Shown here: one piece after another, positions 27,552 to 35,364 of the stretch
Position numbering within the stretch: position 1 is the first letter of the stretch
Layout: each line of letters begins with the position of its first letter
Assembly: GCA_017615125.1 (NCBI GenBank)
Contig: JAGAAS010000089.1
Location: forward strand, 24,135-88,134
DNA from: Bacteroidaceae bacterium
GTDB lineage: Bacteria; Bacteroidota; Bacteroidia; Bacteroidales; Bacteroidaceae
Direction: 5' to 3'
Length of the DNA: 64,000 nucleotides
Position numbers and translations under genes: made by a program
Notes under the pieces: model-generated
Seen by the model: only the letters and a program-made list of their open reading frames with translations
What the model was told of the DNA's origin: nothing
Databases searched by the model: none

Positions 27552-28148
27552 TTATTGGGCGTTATCAATGTTGATGGTGATAGGCTCCTCCGACTCCTCC
27601 TCAAGGCTCTCGGCTTGCTCTTTCAGGAGCTTTTGACGCCGGCGGAAGAGGACGAATCCGAGCGTGTCGGAAACAGCGCTGATGATACATCCCACACCCG
27701 TCAGCACAAACGGGATGGCTGCCGCCTTCATCGGGTTCCACAGCGCAAGAGCCGCCAGCACCAGCGCGACAGCAGGCGCCAGGAAGAACCAGCCCGAGAG
27801 TTTCACATGACGATGCAGCATGACAAGCCGCACAATGTGCGAGATGGCGAGTATAATCAACAGAGCTGCAGCGACATAGACGAACGTCTGGACGAACGAC
27901 TTCGACTTCAGCATCAGAACCAACCCCAGCAGCACACAGCCGAAGCCGAGCACGGGAACAAAGCCGGCAGGCTCCTTACGGCTCTTCCTCACAAAGTAGG
28001 CAATGACTGCCACAAGCCCATATACGGCAAACAAGGCGCCGATGAGGATAACCAGCAGATTTGCCCACGTGTCACGATAGACAATAAACAACACACCCGT
28101 CAGCAAAATGCAGACAATGCGAATAAGAGGATACAACCAATCTTTCAT
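27552..28148 (-). CDS. DUF308 (HdeD-like) membrane protein
   Basis: The 198-residue product starts at the ATG at 28146-28148 (MKDWLYPLIRI); an extension to 28175 exists but adds nothing family-like. Six hydrophobic segments in three pairs (e.g. IVCILLTGVLFIV, LLVILIGALFAVYG, FVPVLGFGCVLLGLV, YVAAALLIILAI, WFFLAPAVALVLAA, AIPFVLTGVGCII) fit the DUF308/HdeD pattern. The C-terminus is acidic and cytoplasmic. HdeD proteins are linked to acid resistance in enterics; that role is not implied here. The AAAAATGCGTTTTT inverted repeat near 27521-27533 may be the terminator. Confidence 0.8.
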   Translation of the reverse strand: MKDWLYPLIRIVCILLTGVLFIVYRDTWANLLVILIGALFAVYGLVAVIAYFVRKSRKEPAGFVPVLGFGCVLLGLVLMLKSKSFVQTFVYVAAALLIILAISHIVRLVMLHRHVKLSGWFFLAPAVALVLAALALWNPMKAAAIPFVLTGVGCIISAVSDTLGFVLFRRRQKLLKEQAESLEEESEEPITINIDNAQ

Positions 28149-28234
28149 AAGGAAACACTTTCTAAATTTCAGCAAAAATACACCTTTTTACAATAATATC
28201 CAAGCAATAAAAAACATTTGTTGAAAAAAGTTCC

Positions 28235-28242
28235 TATCTTTG
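28235..28242 (+). promoter_or_regulatory. -7 element for asparaginase
   Basis: TATCTTTG, about 26 bases ahead of the ATG at 28268. Upstream TTTG copies are at 28217-28220, closer than consensus. Confidence 0.5.
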
Positions 28243-28267
28243 CACAAAGGGAATACATCAACAAGCA

Positions 28268-29293
28268 ATGACAAGAATACTGCTCATATACACAGGAGGA
28301 ACCATCGGCATGTTCCAGAATCCGCAGACGGGAGCGCTGGAGAATTTCGACTTCAACAACGTCCTCATCCACATCCCCGAGCTGCGCCAGTTCAACTTGC
28401 ATCTCGACTCAACCACCTTCGAGCCTCCCATCGACTCCTCCGATATGGATCCGGAGCAATGGAGCAAGCTCGTCCGCATCATTAGCGACAACTACGAACA
28501 GTACGACGGCTTTGTCGTCTTGCACGGAACCGACACGATGGCCTTCACCGCCTCTGCGCTAAGTTTCATGCTCGAAGGACTGTCCAAGCCTGTCGTCCTC
28601 ACAGGAAGCCAGGTTCCTATCGGCACACTTCGCACAGACGGGAAGGAGAACCTTATTACAGCTATCGAGATAGCTTCTTCCAAGCACGCAGACGGCTCCC
28701 CTATGGTGCCGGAAGTCTGCATCCTCTTCCACGATAAACTGATTCGCGGAAACAGAGCAACAAAAACCAGCGCAGATCAGTTCGACGCATTCAAATCGTT
28801 TAACTATCCCCTGCTGGCAAGAGCTGCAGTTGAGATAGAATACAATGAAGAATTCATTCTTCCCTATAATCCCCATGCGGTACTCAAGCCACACTTCAAC
28901 ATGGACACCCACATGGTGATTTTTTCTCTTTTCCCGGGCATACAATCCTCCCTCGTCGAAAAGATGCTCGATACTCCGGAGTTGAAAGGTATTATCCTCC
29001 GCTCCTTCGGCTCAGGGAATGCGCCTCAGAAGAAATGGCTCGCCGACGCGCTCACAAGGGCCACTCAGTCGGGGAAGGTGATTGTCAACATCACGCAATG
29101 CACGGGAGGAAGCGTCGTTATGCAGCGTTACGAGACAGGAATACAACTGCTTTCGACGGGAGTCATCAGCGGCTACGACAGCACGGTAGAGGCGTCTATC
29201 ACAAAGCTGATGTTCTTGTTCGGCGAAGGATTGACGCCCGAAGAGGTAAGAAAGAAGATGAACGAAAACTTAGCAGGCGAGATAACCCTCTGA
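28268..29293 (+). CDS. ansA: Type I L-asparaginase
   Basis: The 341-residue enzyme hydrolyses Asn to Asp and ammonia. It lacks a signal peptide, so it is the cytoplasmic type I form. Motifs: the first nucleophile in IYTGGTIGM, the second catalytic Thr in FVVLHGTDTMAFTAS, and GSQVPIGTLRTDGKENL. C-terminal helices carry GSGNAPQKKW and GSVVMQRYETG. Length is close to the family norm. No operon partner is seen; the Na/Ca exchanger gene is convergent. A loose hairpin near 29300-29335 may end the transcript. Confidence 0.94.
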   Translation: MTRILLIYTGGTIGMFQNPQTGALENFDFNNVLIHIPELRQFNLHLDSTTFEPPIDSSDMDPEQWSKLVRIISDNYEQYDGFVVLHGTDTMAFTASALSFMLEGLSKPVVLTGSQVPIGTLRTDGKENLITAIEIASSKHADGSPMVPEVCILFHDKLIRGNRATKTSADQFDAFKSFNYPLLARAAVEIEYNEEFILPYNPHAVLKPHFNMDTHMVIFSLFPGIQSSLVEKMLDTPELKGIILRSFGSGNAPQKKWLADALTRATQSGKVIVNITQCTGGSVVMQRYETGIQLLSTGVISGYDSTVEASITKLMFLFGEGLTPEEVRKKMNENLAGEITL

Positions 29294-29413
29294 CACAACA
29301 GCCGGGAGCCTTCAACGCTCCGAATGGCTTCTTTTCCCAAAAAGGCTAAATCGCGACACTATGCTCCAGCAGGACTTTTGAAGCCAAAGCCCAAAGGAAA
29401 TCAAGTTCTGTTA

Positions 29414-30373
29414 CTAAGCGGCAGTTGCAGTCATAAACAACCACACGACATACGCAACATATAATAATAGGTAGAAGGTTGCGTCTGCCCTATCGAGCTT
29501 GTAGCGCTTGAAGCAATAGGCAGCCGTCAGAAGCATCACAGACGAAAGCGTCATCACACCTAAATCCACACGCGTAAGCGAAACAACGTGCAAGGGGGTT
29601 GCAGTTGCGCTGACGCCGAGAATAAGCATGATGTTGAAGATGTTTGAGCCGATGATGTTTCCGAGAGCGAGCTCGTTTTTCTTCTTTACCGCAGCAACGA
29701 TACATGTTGCCAATTCCGGCAGGCTCGTTCCAAGCGCCATAAGCGTCACAGAGATAAATGCATCCGAGACATGCAGCATCTGAGCGAAAGCTATCGTATG
29801 GTTGACAAAAAGCTTACCCCCTATCACAAGCCCTGCGATTCCCAGAATCGTAAGCAATAATGCCTTCCACAGAGCCATCAGCGGCTCTTTTTTCTCCGTC
29901 TCCGGCGTTTTGCCCGTTTTGAACGAATAGATCATGAAAGCCGTAAAGCACACCAAAAGAATGATTCCATCCACGCGGCTAAGCATCACAGGCTCGGAGG
30001 CAGCAAACCAGCGATAAAGCATTACCATCAGCAGCGCGGTAGCAGCAATGCAGATGGGGATGTCTACCTTAACATTCTTGCGCGAGAAAGCAACAGGCGA
30101 GATCATCGCCGTTACTCCCAAGATGAGAAGTGTATTGCAGATGTTGGAGCCTGTCACGTTGCCGATAGCCATATCTCCGTGCCCTTCGAGTGCCGAAAAG
30201 AGGCTCGACACCAATTCCGGCATCGACGTGCCGAAGCCGACGACAGTCATACCTATCACAAATTCCGTCACACCAAACCTGCGTGCAAGAGCAGAAGCTC
30301 CATCCACCAGCCAATCTGAAGCAAGTGTTATCAACAGCAGCCCACCTATGAGCCAAGCAATTTCAACCAACAT
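29414..30373 (-). CDS. Sodium/calcium exchanger family protein (CaxA/YrbG type)
   Basis: The 319-residue membrane protein has two inverted halves, each of about five helices. The paired alpha repeats are evident: GFGTSMPELVSSL with GNVTGSNICN, and LGTSLPELATCIV with GNIIGSNIFN. These carry the ion-binding Glu and Asn residues of the calcium:cation antiporter superfamily. Its -7 element, TACTTTTG, is at 30401-30408. It is convergent with ansA and divergent from the tRNA gene. Substrate could be Ca or another cation. Confidence 0.92.
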   Translation of the reverse strand: MLVEIAWLIGGLLLITLASDWLVDGASALARRFGVTEFVIGMTVVGFGTSMPELVSSLFSALEGHGDMAIGNVTGSNICNTLLILGVTAMISPVAFSRKNVKVDIPICIAATALLMVMLYRWFAASEPVMLSRVDGIILLVCFTAFMIYSFKTGKTPETEKKEPLMALWKALLLTILGIAGLVIGGKLFVNHTIAFAQMLHVSDAFISVTLMALGTSLPELATCIVAAVKKKNELALGNIIGSNIFNIMLILGVSATATPLHVVSLTRVDLGVMTLSSVMLLTAAYCFKRYKLDRADATFYLLLYVAYVVWLFMTATAA

Positions 30374-30458
30374 AATCTCTTTTTCATCTAAAATGGTTCA
30401 CAAAAGTAGTAAAAACCTGCGGAAACAACACGTAACGGAAAGAAAAAATTAGAATAAT

Positions 30459-30489
30459 TTTGTATTTCGCCGTACAATTACTACCTTTG
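30459..30489 (+). promoter_or_regulatory. Promoter of tRNA-Arg
   Basis: TTTG at 30459-30462 and TACCTTTG at 30482-30489, 19 bases apart, match the consensus exactly. Transcription should start about 45 bases ahead of the tRNA. Confidence 0.78.
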
Positions 30490-30540
30490 CGCCGCATTTG
30501 CGCAGTAGCACCCGTGTGCGACAACGCAGATAACAAGGAT

Positions 30541-30614
30541 GGTTCGGTAGCTCAGCTGGATAGAGCAACTGCCTTCTAAGCAGTAGGTCAAGGGTTCGAG
30601 TCCCTTCCGAATCA
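30541..30614 (+). tRNA. tRNA-Arg (anticodon TCT)
   Basis: The 74-base gene folds into a full cloverleaf. The acceptor stem is GGTTCGG with CCGAATC (one G-T pair) and the discriminator A is at 30614. The D arm contains AGCTCAGCTGGATAGAGC, the anticodon arm is CTGCC-TTCTAAG-CAG with TCT, and the T arm is AGGG-TTCGAGT-CCCT. The terminal CCA is not encoded. It reads AGA/AGG codons. Confidence 0.97.
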
Positions 30615-30666
30615 CATCAGCAGGACGAAGACAAGGAGCAACGCATGCTCTTCCCTGCAAATCAAT

Positions 30667-30712
30667 GCGAGAGGAATCCTCCATAACGGATATTTCTCTC
30701 GCGCTTTCTTTT
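30667..30712 (+). terminator. Terminator after tRNA-Arg
   Basis: GCGAGAG (30667-30673) pairs with CTCTCGC (30696-30702), followed by GCTTTCTTTT. Confidence 0.7.
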
Positions 30713-30816
30713 ACCCTCTTCTCCACTCCTTATCTATTATAGAAAAGCGATTATCGAGAACTGAAAAAAATCTATCTTTTTTCGATAAAAAATTATGAAG
30801 GGAAAATAATAATTCG

Positions 30817-30851
30817 TATTTTTGTCGCTCACTTGGGTAGATAACTACCCA
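30817..30851 (+). promoter_or_regulatory. -7 element and 5'-end hairpin for the P-loop protein gene
   Basis: TATTTTTG lies at 30817-30824. The transcript should begin near 30830, and TGGGTAG-ATAA-CTACCCA (30834-30851) forms a 7-bp hairpin with a 4-base loop at its very 5' end, followed by an A-rich unstructured leader up to 30895. Confidence 0.6.
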
Positions 30852-30895
30852 TCAATAATCCGATACCGAAATAAAACAATAAAACAGAAACAGAT

Positions 30896-32059
30896 ATGGC
30901 AGAACAAATCAACAATCCCCAAGTGGAAGCACTAAGCATGCGCATCAAACAACTGGCAATTAGCCCCGATGCAATGACTCGGCTGATAGAAACCGAAACC
31001 AGCGAAGGAAAAGTCAACAAACGCGATATCCTCGAAGCCCTCCGCTATGACCATAACCTGCTCGATGCATCCACAATCATCGCACTCCTGCGGAGCAAGC
31101 TGTTCAGCGTGGAAGAACTTCTCGATGCCGGCTTGGAAAAAGCCTATGTTCGGGAACTTTTCTCCGACAACAAGTTCCCCTCCTTCGGAGTGCCTTCGAA
31201 ACTGGAGCACATCGACAAGCCAAGCACCGAGATCTACTTCTGGGGCGTCCCCGGCTCGGGAATAACCCTTGCTATCGGCTCCATCATCAATGCTATGACA
31301 AACAGCAACGAGGTAGCTGCCGCACATCCCGATATTGAGTCGCAAGGCTACGTCAACCTGATAAAACTTATGCGCATCTTCCAGGACGAAACAATCTGCC
31401 GCGTGCCGGAAGGGAACAGCACCCTCGAGATGTCGGCTATGGGTATAGACCTTATCGATGCCGAAGACAAGACTCATCCCGTCACCCTCATCGAGCCCCC
31501 CACGTCGATGCTCCGTTGCATCTACAACCAGTCAGTTGTCAAGGAACCCGTGAAGGAAAACGAGCAGGAAATCATCGACACGCTCTCGCATCTCATCAAC
31601 GACTCCACCAACCGGCGCATTCATTTCTTCGTCATCGAGAACACCGACGAGCGCAAGCTCTTTGACGAGCTGCCCGAGAAGATTTACCTCAGCACAACCA
31701 TCTCCTTCCTGCAGCAGCTGGGAGCTTTCAAGAAGACCGACGGCATCTACATCCTTGTCACGAAAGTTGACAACAGCGACGCCGTGAAGGCCAACGATTT
31801 GGTGCAGAGCAAGTATCTCGGCATCCACAACCGCCTGCAGATGATATGCAGGGAGAACTACATCGGAAACGGGCAAGTGGAAGTCATCCCCTTCTCCGTC
31901 GGAGAATTCTGCTTCAAGACGCTGTTCAAATACAACCCGAAACCTGCCGACACCGTAGCTCGCGTCATTCTGGAGAACACGAACAGCGCTGTAGAGAAAA
32001 AGCCTCTCGACACCACCGTCAAGCACTTCCTGTCGAAGATAAAACTCCCGAAGAGATAA
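30896..32059 (+). CDS. Degenerate P-loop, GTPase-like protein of unknown function
   Basis: The 387-residue soluble protein has a helical N-terminal third, then a nucleotide-fold region. Seen: a Walker-A-like loop GVPGSGIT at residues 117-124, in which the essential Lys is an Ile; a DxxG-like segment LIEPPTS near 200; and a G4-like TKVD at 289-292. This order and spacing resemble TRAFAC GTPases, but the missing Lys makes hydrolysis or even binding doubtful. I do not recognise a named family, though related Bacteroidetes proteins may keep a normal P-loop. It stands alone between the tRNA and a WYL regulator, with its own promoter and a terminator at 32140-32180. Confidence 0.72.
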   Translation: MAEQINNPQVEALSMRIKQLAISPDAMTRLIETETSEGKVNKRDILEALRYDHNLLDASTIIALLRSKLFSVEELLDAGLEKAYVRELFSDNKFPSFGVPSKLEHIDKPSTEIYFWGVPGSGITLAIGSIINAMTNSNEVAAAHPDIESQGYVNLIKLMRIFQDETICRVPEGNSTLEMSAMGIDLIDAEDKTHPVTLIEPPTSMLRCIYNQSVVKEPVKENEQEIIDTLSHLINDSTNRRIHFFVIENTDERKLFDELPEKIYLSTTISFLQQLGAFKKTDGIYILVTKVDNSDAVKANDLVQSKYLGIHNRLQMICRENYIGNGQVEVIPFSVGEFCFKTLFKYNPKPADTVARVILENTNSAVEKKPLDTTVKHFLSKIKLPKR

Positions 32060-32139
32060 GTTTTCGAGACGCCGAGATAGCTTTCCTCTTTACCGAAGCA
32101 AGCTATCGAAGCTCCAAGACAGTTTTTCAAAGATCCATA

Positions 32140-32180
32140 GGAAATAGGGTTGCCTCGAAGGGTTTCCCTATTCCTTTTTT
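32140..32180 (+). terminator. Terminator of the P-loop protein gene
   Basis: AATAGGG (32143-32149) pairs with CCCTATT (32166-32172), extended imperfectly at the base, followed by six Ts. Confidence 0.75.
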
Positions 32181-32197
32181 AAATGTTTTCTTCACAC

Positions 32198-32258
32198 AAA
32201 ATTTTCCCTTCTCGAGCGCGCCGTATGAAGAAAGAAAAAGAATTTTTCCCTTCTCCAA
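32198..32258. repeat. Dispersed intergenic palindromic repeat, copy 4 (partial)
   Basis: Half of the core (CGCCGTATGAAGAAAG, 32219-32234) lies between TTTCCCTTCTCGAG and TTTTTCCCTTCTCC modules. It sits between two convergent genes. Confidence 0.75.
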
Positions 32259-32315
32259 AAAATCGGGAAGGAACTTGATGCATTTTGAAGAAGAGAAAAC
32301 GAGTGATTTTCACTT

Positions 32316-33269
32316 CTACTTGAAGTATTTTTTCAAATCCGCGGGCTCGCCTGCATGACGTCGGCAAGCCCTTTCAAGGGAGTCGTGAAACTGTTCCCTG
32401 AATTCGGCAGGCTCAAGCACCTCCAGCTGCTCGGCTTGAGAGAGCAGCTCCTGCCGGAAATCATACGTCGGACGCAGGAAATAGCTGAAATCGGCCCAAG
32501 CCTCCTGCGTGTCGATTTCTCGCTGCGAATGATGCAGGGGAAGCGTGCGAAGGAAATTCACAAGTGAACCATAGGCACGAATGACAATCTTCTGCGCCTT
32601 CTCCTCTCCTCCCACATAGACACCGAAATTATTCTCAAAGAAGACTGTAGCGTCAAAGTTGTCGGGAAGAGAAAAAGGCGTATCGGTTTCCTTAACACTT
32701 GCAAACCTGTCAAGGGCATACACGCGAATATCGTTTTTCTCATACCCCACGTTATGGCCCACCAGATACCAGCGCTGACGGAAAACCTTCAGGCAATAAG
32801 GCTCCAGCTCGAAGAACTGGGACTCAGGCGAATGGAACTTCCTGTATTCCACCTGCAGAAGCAGATTGTACTTCAACGCCTCAATGATGACGGGCAGATA
32901 TTCCTGCCCCCCGGGGATAGACTCCAGGAGTATGCGCTCCTTGATGTCAGAACCCTGCTGGAGAGCACCTCCAACGGTGAGCGAGCGCAAGAGCCACGAC
33001 TGGGAAGAGGAAGAATGAAGCGCCTCGGGATTCTCAACATAATAGACGTAGGCGGCTCCGTCGCGCCTGCATTCGATGTTGATGTCAAACATCTCCTCGA
33101 TGGACTCGCGGTAGCGATTAAAAGAGGTACGCGACAAACGCTCCCCCTTGCCTGCCTCACTCCCCTTCCAGCGCCTGGCGAGTTCCTCAAACGAAATGCC
33201 ATACGAAGAGCGCAGGATAGTATTCACTATCCACACGTATTTCTGAAACAGATCATTCGCTTTCGACAT
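32316..33269 (-). CDS. WYL-domain transcriptional regulator
   Basis: The 317-residue protein has an N-terminal winged helix-turn-helix (ISFEELARRWKGS...SRTSFNRYRESIEEMF) and a central WYL domain with the namesake RWYLVGHNV and RVYALDRFASV, then a C-terminal WCX region. WYL domains sense nucleic-acid or nucleotide ligands; relatives include CapW/BrxR repressors of phage defence, but no defence gene is nearby. The ATG at 33267-33269 is preceded by AGGAAA; TTTG-N20-TATCTTTG (33322-33291) is a good promoter. Confidence 0.9.
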   Translation of the reverse strand: MSKANDLFQKYVWIVNTILRSSYGISFEELARRWKGSEAGKGERLSRTSFNRYRESIEEMFDINIECRRDGAAYVYYVENPEALHSSSSQSWLLRSLTVGGALQQGSDIKERILLESIPGGQEYLPVIIEALKYNLLLQVEYRKFHSPESQFFELEPYCLKVFRQRWYLVGHNVGYEKNDIRVYALDRFASVKETDTPFSLPDNFDATVFFENNFGVYVGGEEKAQKIVIRAYGSLVNFLRTLPLHHSQREIDTQEAWADFSYFLRPTYDFRQELLSQAEQLEVLEPAEFREQFHDSLERACRRHAGEPADLKKYFK

Positions 33270-33290
33270 ACGCAATTATTTCCTATGCTG

Positions 33291-33322
33291 CAAAGATAGC
33301 AATCAACCACCAAAATGCCAAA
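33291..33322 (-). promoter_or_regulatory. Promoter of the WYL regulator gene
   Basis: On the minus strand TTTG (33322-33319), 20 bases, then TATCTTTG (33298-33291), about 22 bases before the ATG. Confidence 0.75.
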
Positions 33323-33424
33323 CGAAACAGCGCCGAATATGTGAACCGCCTTTTTCCGGCTCCGCCAAACCCTTCTGACGCAGGCAAGCACACTTCTCGG
33401 CGTAAGCGTTGATTCGGCATCGGG

Positions 33425-33502
33425 CTACTTTGTCAATTCGCGGAAATCAGCAAAGGCGACAACTCCAACAAAAACGACGGCTAATGTAAGTAAAAGTACC
33501 AT
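33425..33502 (-). CDS. 25-residue single-span membrane peptide
   Basis: The short ORF starts at an ATG at 33500-33502 with AGAGGA seven bases upstream. It encodes MVLLLTLAVVFVGVVAF followed by ADFRELTK, one membrane helix and a short charged tail, then TAG. The ribosome site, start and hydrophobic content argue that it is translated. It resembles in size small subunits such as KdpF or CydX but no partner complex is beside it. It lies about 150 bases upstream of the WYL gene in the same direction. Confidence 0.5.
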   Translation of the reverse strand: MVLLLTLAVVFVGVVAFADFRELTK

Positions 33503-33537
33503 AATTTTTCCTCTTTAATTTATTGATATTACTGAAC

Positions 33538-33654
33538 TTAATGCACCTCCGAAGTTAGCGGAACGCGCACATAGAATTTTCTTCCTGCCACGAAGTTGGC
33601 TTGCATGAAGTGCAGGCGACGGGCTCCTTTCGAGATAAGCTGTTTTTCTTTCAC
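33538..33654 (-). CDS. 38-residue basic small ORF
   Basis: The ORF starts at GTG (33654-33652), is preceded by an A/G-rich AGAAAAG, and encodes a basic peptide (KEKQLISKGARRLHFM... ending TSEVH). A TTACTTTG -7-like box lies at 33689-33682. Its stop is 35 bases ahead of the start of the 25-residue ORF, so both could share one transcript. No homologue is recognised; coding status is uncertain. Confidence 0.35.
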   Translation of the reverse strand: MKEKQLISKGARRLHFMQANFVAGRKFYVRVPLTSEVH

Positions 33655-33743
33655 CGTTGCTTTTCTTTCTGTTTGACGATGCAAAGTAAAACGCCCGCTG
33701 AACCAAAATACGGTACAGCACAAAAGTTTTTTCTTAAAAAAGA

Positions 33744-33777
33744 CAAAGAGACCCTTCCGCGCGGAAGAGCCTCTTTG
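33744..33777. terminator. Terminator between the thioredoxin lipoprotein and the small ORFs
   Basis: CAAAGAG-CCTTCCGC pairs with GCGGAAG-CTCTTTG across a two-base mismatch; T and A runs flank it. Confidence 0.75.
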
Positions 33778-33802
33778 GCAGGAAAAGGAGGAAAGGGTGC
33801 GT

Positions 33803-34384
33803 TTAACTTATTTTTTCCAGCAAGGAGCGCATGTCCGAAGCCGTGAAGGCAAAGCCCACAAGGGTGCCCTCAGGCGAAATCAGCGCCAGCGTTGGAATCC
33901 AGTGAAGGTCATAGGAAGCCGAAATAGGGCTCTCTTTCCATTTTACTAGATTGCTTACCTGAAGGAACGGGAAATCACTCTCCGCCAGGCACTTGCGCCA
34001 CGCTTCCGCATCGTGGTCAAAGGAAAGTCCCACGAACTTTACTCCTCGAGGCGCATACTCGGCAAAGAGCTCCTTTACCGAAGGTATCTCCCTGCGGCAA
34101 TCTCCGCACCACGAAGCCCAGAAGTCAACAACGACATAGAAGCCCCTCAAGCTACTGAGCTGGAAAGCATTTCCCAGCGTATCATTTGCCACAAAATCAG
34201 GCGCGACAGCACCCGCAGAAAGGGAAGGCATATACTGACTCATATCAATAGCCGTTTCCGAGGGCTGTTCCTCGTCGGCAAGAGCTGCAGTCTCCTTCGC
34301 CGATTGGCGATTTCCGCACGAAACGGCAAAAAGAAAGAAAAGAATCAAAGTCCAAGAAAGGACTGGAAATTGAACTTTACGCAT
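33803..34384 (-). CDS. TlpA/ResA-like thioredoxin-fold lipoprotein
   Basis: The 193-residue protein starts with a lipobox signal (LFFLFAVSC) and has a thioredoxin fold with the redox centre WASWCGDCRREIP near residue 92, then FVGLSFDHDAEAW and a cis-Pro region WIPTLALISPEG. It belongs to the AhpC/TSA-TlpA group, probably working on disulfides in the periplasm. The short length means no extra N-terminal DUF4369 domain, in contrast to the gene at 1-526. It is followed by a terminator at 33744-33777. Confidence 0.9.
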   Translation of the reverse strand: MRKVQFPVLSWTLILFFLFAVSCGNRQSAKETAALADEEQPSETAIDMSQYMPSLSAGAVAPDFVANDTLGNAFQLSSLRGFYVVVDFWASWCGDCRREIPSVKELFAEYAPRGVKFVGLSFDHDAEAWRKCLAESDFPFLQVSNLVKWKESPISASYDLHWIPTLALISPEGTLVGFAFTASDMRSLLEKIS

Positions 34385-34398
34385 AACAATTTTTCAAG

Positions 34399-34470
34399 AA
34401 CAAATAAAAATTTATCGAGAAGGAATCTCGCCGTATGAAGAAAGAAAAAAAAATTTTCCCTTCTTCATAA
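34399..34470. repeat. Dispersed intergenic palindromic repeat, copy 5
   Basis: ATCGAGAAGGA, half of the core (ATCTCGCCGTATGAAGAAAG, 34425-34444) and TTTTCCCTTCTTCAT follow each other between two divergent genes. Confidence 0.75.
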
Positions 34471-34575
34471 TTTTTGCTTGAGAATACCTACTGCGACAAA
34501 GGTACTAAAAAAACTTTTTCGTTCTTACTTTTTTTAAAAAAGAGAGCTCCTTGCACGAAAATCAAAAAATAAGCG

Positions 34576-34583
34576 TATTTTTG
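34576..34583 (+). promoter_or_regulatory. -7 element of the GT2-pyrC operon
   Basis: TATTTTTG, with TTG 22 bases upstream at 34551, and a leader of about 16 bases. Confidence 0.55.
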
Positions 34584-34605
34584 TAGCAAAATAGACAAAT
34601 GCATC

Positions 34606-35352
34606 ATGAACACCTCCGACAGTATCGTTATCATCCCCACGTATAACGAGAAAGAAAACATCGAGAATATCATCCGAGCCGTATTCGGCCTGGAAAAAGT
34701 TTTCCATATCCTCGTCATCGAAGACGGCTCGCCCGATGGAACCGCCGACATCGTCCGTCGGCTGCAGGAGGAGTTTCCCGAAAGGCTCTTCATGGTAGAG
34801 CGCGCAGGAAAGCAGGGGCTGGGAACAGCCTACATCTGCGGATTCAAGTGGGGGCTGGAGCATGGATACGACTACATCTTCGAGATGGATGCCGACTTCT
34901 CGCACAATCCCAACGACTTGCCCCGTCTCTACAACGCCTGCGCCGAAGAAGGCTTCGACCTCGCCATAGGCTCGCGCTACGTCAGCGGAGTGAACGTCGT
35001 CAACTGGCCTATGTCCCGCGTGCTAATGTCCTACTACGCTAGCCGTTACGTGCATTTTATCACGCGCATTCCAGTTCGCGACACAACGGCAGGATTCAAA
35101 TGCTACAAACGGCGAGTGCTGGAGACCATCAACCTTGACGAAATCCGCTTCAAAGGCTATGCCTTCCAGATAGAAATGAAGTACACCACCTGGAAATGCG
35201 GCTTCCGCATCAAGGAAGTTCCCGTCGTCTTCGTCAACCGCGAGCTCGGCACCAGCAAGATGAACAGCAGCATCTTCGGCGAAGCTGTCTTCGGTGTCCT
35301 CAGGCTCCGCTGGGACGGATGGTTCAAGGAATACCCGAAGGCAAAATCCTAA
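34606..35352 (+). CDS. Polyprenol-monophosphomannose synthase-like glycosyltransferase (GT2)
   Basis: The 248-residue GT-A enzyme starts IVIIPTYNEKENI and has IEDGSPDGTADIV and the metal-binding FEMDADFSHNP (DxD), then the ATGSRYVSG-like AIGSRYVSGV and DTTAGFKCYKR. This matches the DPM1/GtrB group that transfers mannose or a related sugar to a polyprenyl phosphate. No C-terminal membrane helices are seen, so it is the soluble DPM1-like form. It opens an operon with pyrC (12-base gap) and the MetH activation protein. Confidence 0.9.
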   Translation: MNTSDSIVIIPTYNEKENIENIIRAVFGLEKVFHILVIEDGSPDGTADIVRRLQEEFPERLFMVERAGKQGLGTAYICGFKWGLEHGYDYIFEMDADFSHNPNDLPRLYNACAEEGFDLAIGSRYVSGVNVVNWPMSRVLMSYYASRYVHFITRIPVRDTTAGFKCYKRRVLETINLDEIRFKGYAFQIEMKYTTWKCGFRIKEVPVVFVNRELGTSKMNSSIFGEAVFGVLRLRWDGWFKEYPKAKS

Positions 35353-35364
35353 CTCCGCACCGCT

